Source of the DNA: Nocardia australiensis
Lineage (GTDB): Bacteria; Actinomycetota; Actinomycetes; Mycobacteriales; Mycobacteriaceae
DNA: 64,000 nt
NCBI RefSeq assembly: GCF_020733705.1
Contig: NZ_JAJFZM010000001.1
Location: forward strand, 1,178,001 to 1,242,000
Direction: 5' to 3'
The position numbers and the translations under genes are program-made. The notes beneath the pieces were generated by a model. It saw nothing but the letters and a program-made list of their open reading frames with translations. It was not told the DNA's origin and did not search any database. The first letter of the stretch is position 1. Every line of letters begins with the position of its first letter. Shown piece by piece: positions 62,953-64,000 of this stretch.

Positions 62953-64000
62953 TCAGCTCGGCGAGCGCTGTGGTTGATCGCGCCGGTTTTGCTCAGCGGT
63001 GCGCAGGACAACGGCGGCGACCGACAGGGTGGTCGCGGCGGCAACCACTACCGCGATGGTGATCAGGGCCGGCACTGTACGGGCCGAGGTGAGCATGACG
63101 GTTACCTCGATCGCCAGACCCAGCCAGGTGGTCGCGGCGGGTGCGGTGCGGTCGACCGCGATGGCCGAAAGCAGGGCGCCCTGCAACACCGCGAGGATGG
63201 CGCCCTGTAGCGCGAAAACCCACAGCAATCCTTGGATCGGCGCATAGTCCCTGCCGACGAATAACGGGGCGAGCGGTGCCGCGATCGCCGCGCCGATCAC
63301 CGCGACGACACCGATTCCCGAGAGCACCGCGAGCGCGTCGCGAATGGCGCGCGCGGAGTGCGACGGCTGCGCCATCCGCGGATACAGCACCACCCCGACC
63401 GCCTGTGGCAGCCAGAATGCGATTTTCGCGGCAATGGCACCGAGGGCGTATCGACTCGCATCCTCGGTGTCCAGCACGATTCTGGCGACGATCAGGTCCG
63501 CCGAGGACAGTGCCATCAATGCCGCCTGAACCTGCGCGGCCCGCAATACCGGCAACACGCCGACGGCATTCGAGCGGACGGACAGCGCGGCGCAGTGGCG
63601 CAGGCCGGAGCCTGCCGACCTCGGTGACCACCCCGACAGCCTGGTAGCTGAACGCGAGCGGCGGCCCGACAACCAACGGGAACTCGTTTGCGATGGGTGA
63701 ACGGGCGGGCCGGAGCTGTCGAAAGCGCGCATCCCGGCAACGCACCGCGCGAAAATCGCGGCCACCGCAATCCCGATCGCCGCTGCCCACAGTGCCGCCG
63801 CCGCGCCACCACCCATGGCGAGCACGGCGAGCGCGGGCGCGACGCGCGCTACCCCGGCCACGCCGAGAACAATCGCCAATGCCCGAAACCGTTTGCCGCC
63901 CTGGAGAATTCCCTGCTCACCCGAGAGCACGACCAGCGCGGGCGCTGCCCCGAGCGCGGCCGCGCATGCCGCCACCCCGACGTCGAGCACGACCGTCACC
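62953..64000 (-). CDS. multi-spanning membrane protein, flippase-like (5' end outside window)
   Basis: At least 349 residues, continuing past the right window edge. At least eight hydrophobic helices are visible, with Gly/Ala-rich runs such as LALFVGRDY-flanking GIGVVAVIGAAIAAPLAPLF and the motif AKIAFWLPQAVGVVLYPRMA, typical of polysaccharide/lipid-linked flippase-type (MATE/MurJ-like) proteins. It resembles in position M. tuberculosis Rv0226c, next to the DUF3068 gene. Between about 63590 and 63720 the frame is Ser/Arg-rich and atypical, while an alternative frame reads IANEFPLVVGPPLAFSYQ, so two compensating frameshifts are possible. Confidence 0.65.
   Translation of the reverse strand, partial: VTVVLDVGVAACAAALGAAPALVVLSGEQGILQGGKRFRALAIVLGVAGVARVAPALAVLAMGGGAAAALWAAAIGIAVAAIFARCVAGMRAFDSSGPPVHPSQTSSRWLSGRRSRSATRLSGWSPRSAGSGLRHCAALSVRSNAVGVLPVLRAAQVQAALMALSSADLIVARIVLDTEDASRYALGAIAAKIAFWLPQAVGVVLYPRMAQPSHSARAIRDALAVLSGIGVVAVIGAAIAAPLAPLFVGRDYAPIQGLLWVFALQGAILAVLQGALLSAIAVDRTAPAATTWLGLAIEVTVMLTSARTVPALITIAVVVAAATTLSVAAVVLRTAEQNRRDQPQRSPS

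Overview
The window is about 64 kb of high-GC actinobacterial DNA. Its best fit is a Nocardia-type member of the Mycobacteriales. The markers are DUF3558 proteins, a DUF397 protein, an ESX/WXG100-type substrate with a Pro/Gly-rich tail, an AftD-like cell-wall arabinofuranosyltransferase, a DUF3068 envelope protein, and a block syntenic (from memory) with M. tuberculosis Rv0236c-Rv0244c (aftD, lpqI, TetR, htdX, fabG4, fadA2, fadE5) and Rv0226c-Rv0228.

Left part (1-7.6 kb): a DUF3558 gene cut by the window edge, a DUF3558 fragment, then a compact catabolic operon: thiolase, 3-oxoadipate enol-lactonase, both subunits of a 3-oxoadipate-type CoA-transferase, and a LysR regulator. This looks like the lower beta-ketoadipate pathway, ending in succinyl-CoA and acetyl-CoA. 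It is followed by two HEAT-repeat genes, the second fused to a MerR DNA-binding domain.

Middle-left (7.6-28.5 kb) is an eroded accessory zone. It holds fragments of IS1380, IS256 and ISL3 transposases, an aldehyde dehydrogenase, a DNA methylase, an integrase, a TPR-type regulator and a methyltransferase, plus a frameshifted nucleotidyltransferase with an intact partner. Among them sit small secreted or zinc-ribbon genes, a second DUF3558 pair and a truncated-looking ESX locus. A copper module (multicopper oxidase, small membrane protein, Met-rich micro-ORF, P1B-type ATPase) follows, then a complete pspA-pspAA-htpX-pspAB envelope-stress operon. A tRNA-Gly(CCC), a zinc-binding protein and a NUDIX gene precede an intact IS630-family element (27135-28504) with near-perfect terminal repeats and a TA target duplication.

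Right part (28.5-64 kb) is dense and mostly intact: serine hydrolases, DUF1905, a crotonase/TetR unit with a decayed thiolase, a DUF4185 secreted protein, an erythromycin-esterase-like protein, then fadE5, a VanW protein, gnd, fadA2 divergent from fabG4-htdX, DUF5685, TetR, lpqI and a universal stress protein. An isochorismate synthase, DUF2613 and aftD are bracketed by two copies of a long hairpin-bearing repeat; a 127-bp tandem array adjoins the first. An acyltransferase, a DUF3068 protein, a VOC protein and a multi-spanning membrane protein (cut by the window edge) close the window.

The most coherent regulatory signal is a shared inverted repeat (TTAC-N4-GAGTA) upstream of fadE5, between fadA2 and fabG4, and upstream of the tetR gene at 49973-50572. 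It suggests that this TetR protein controls a dispersed fatty-acid regulon and its own gene. A second TetR operator candidate lies at 33753-33774, and a RicR/CsoR-like copper operator at 18396-18408.
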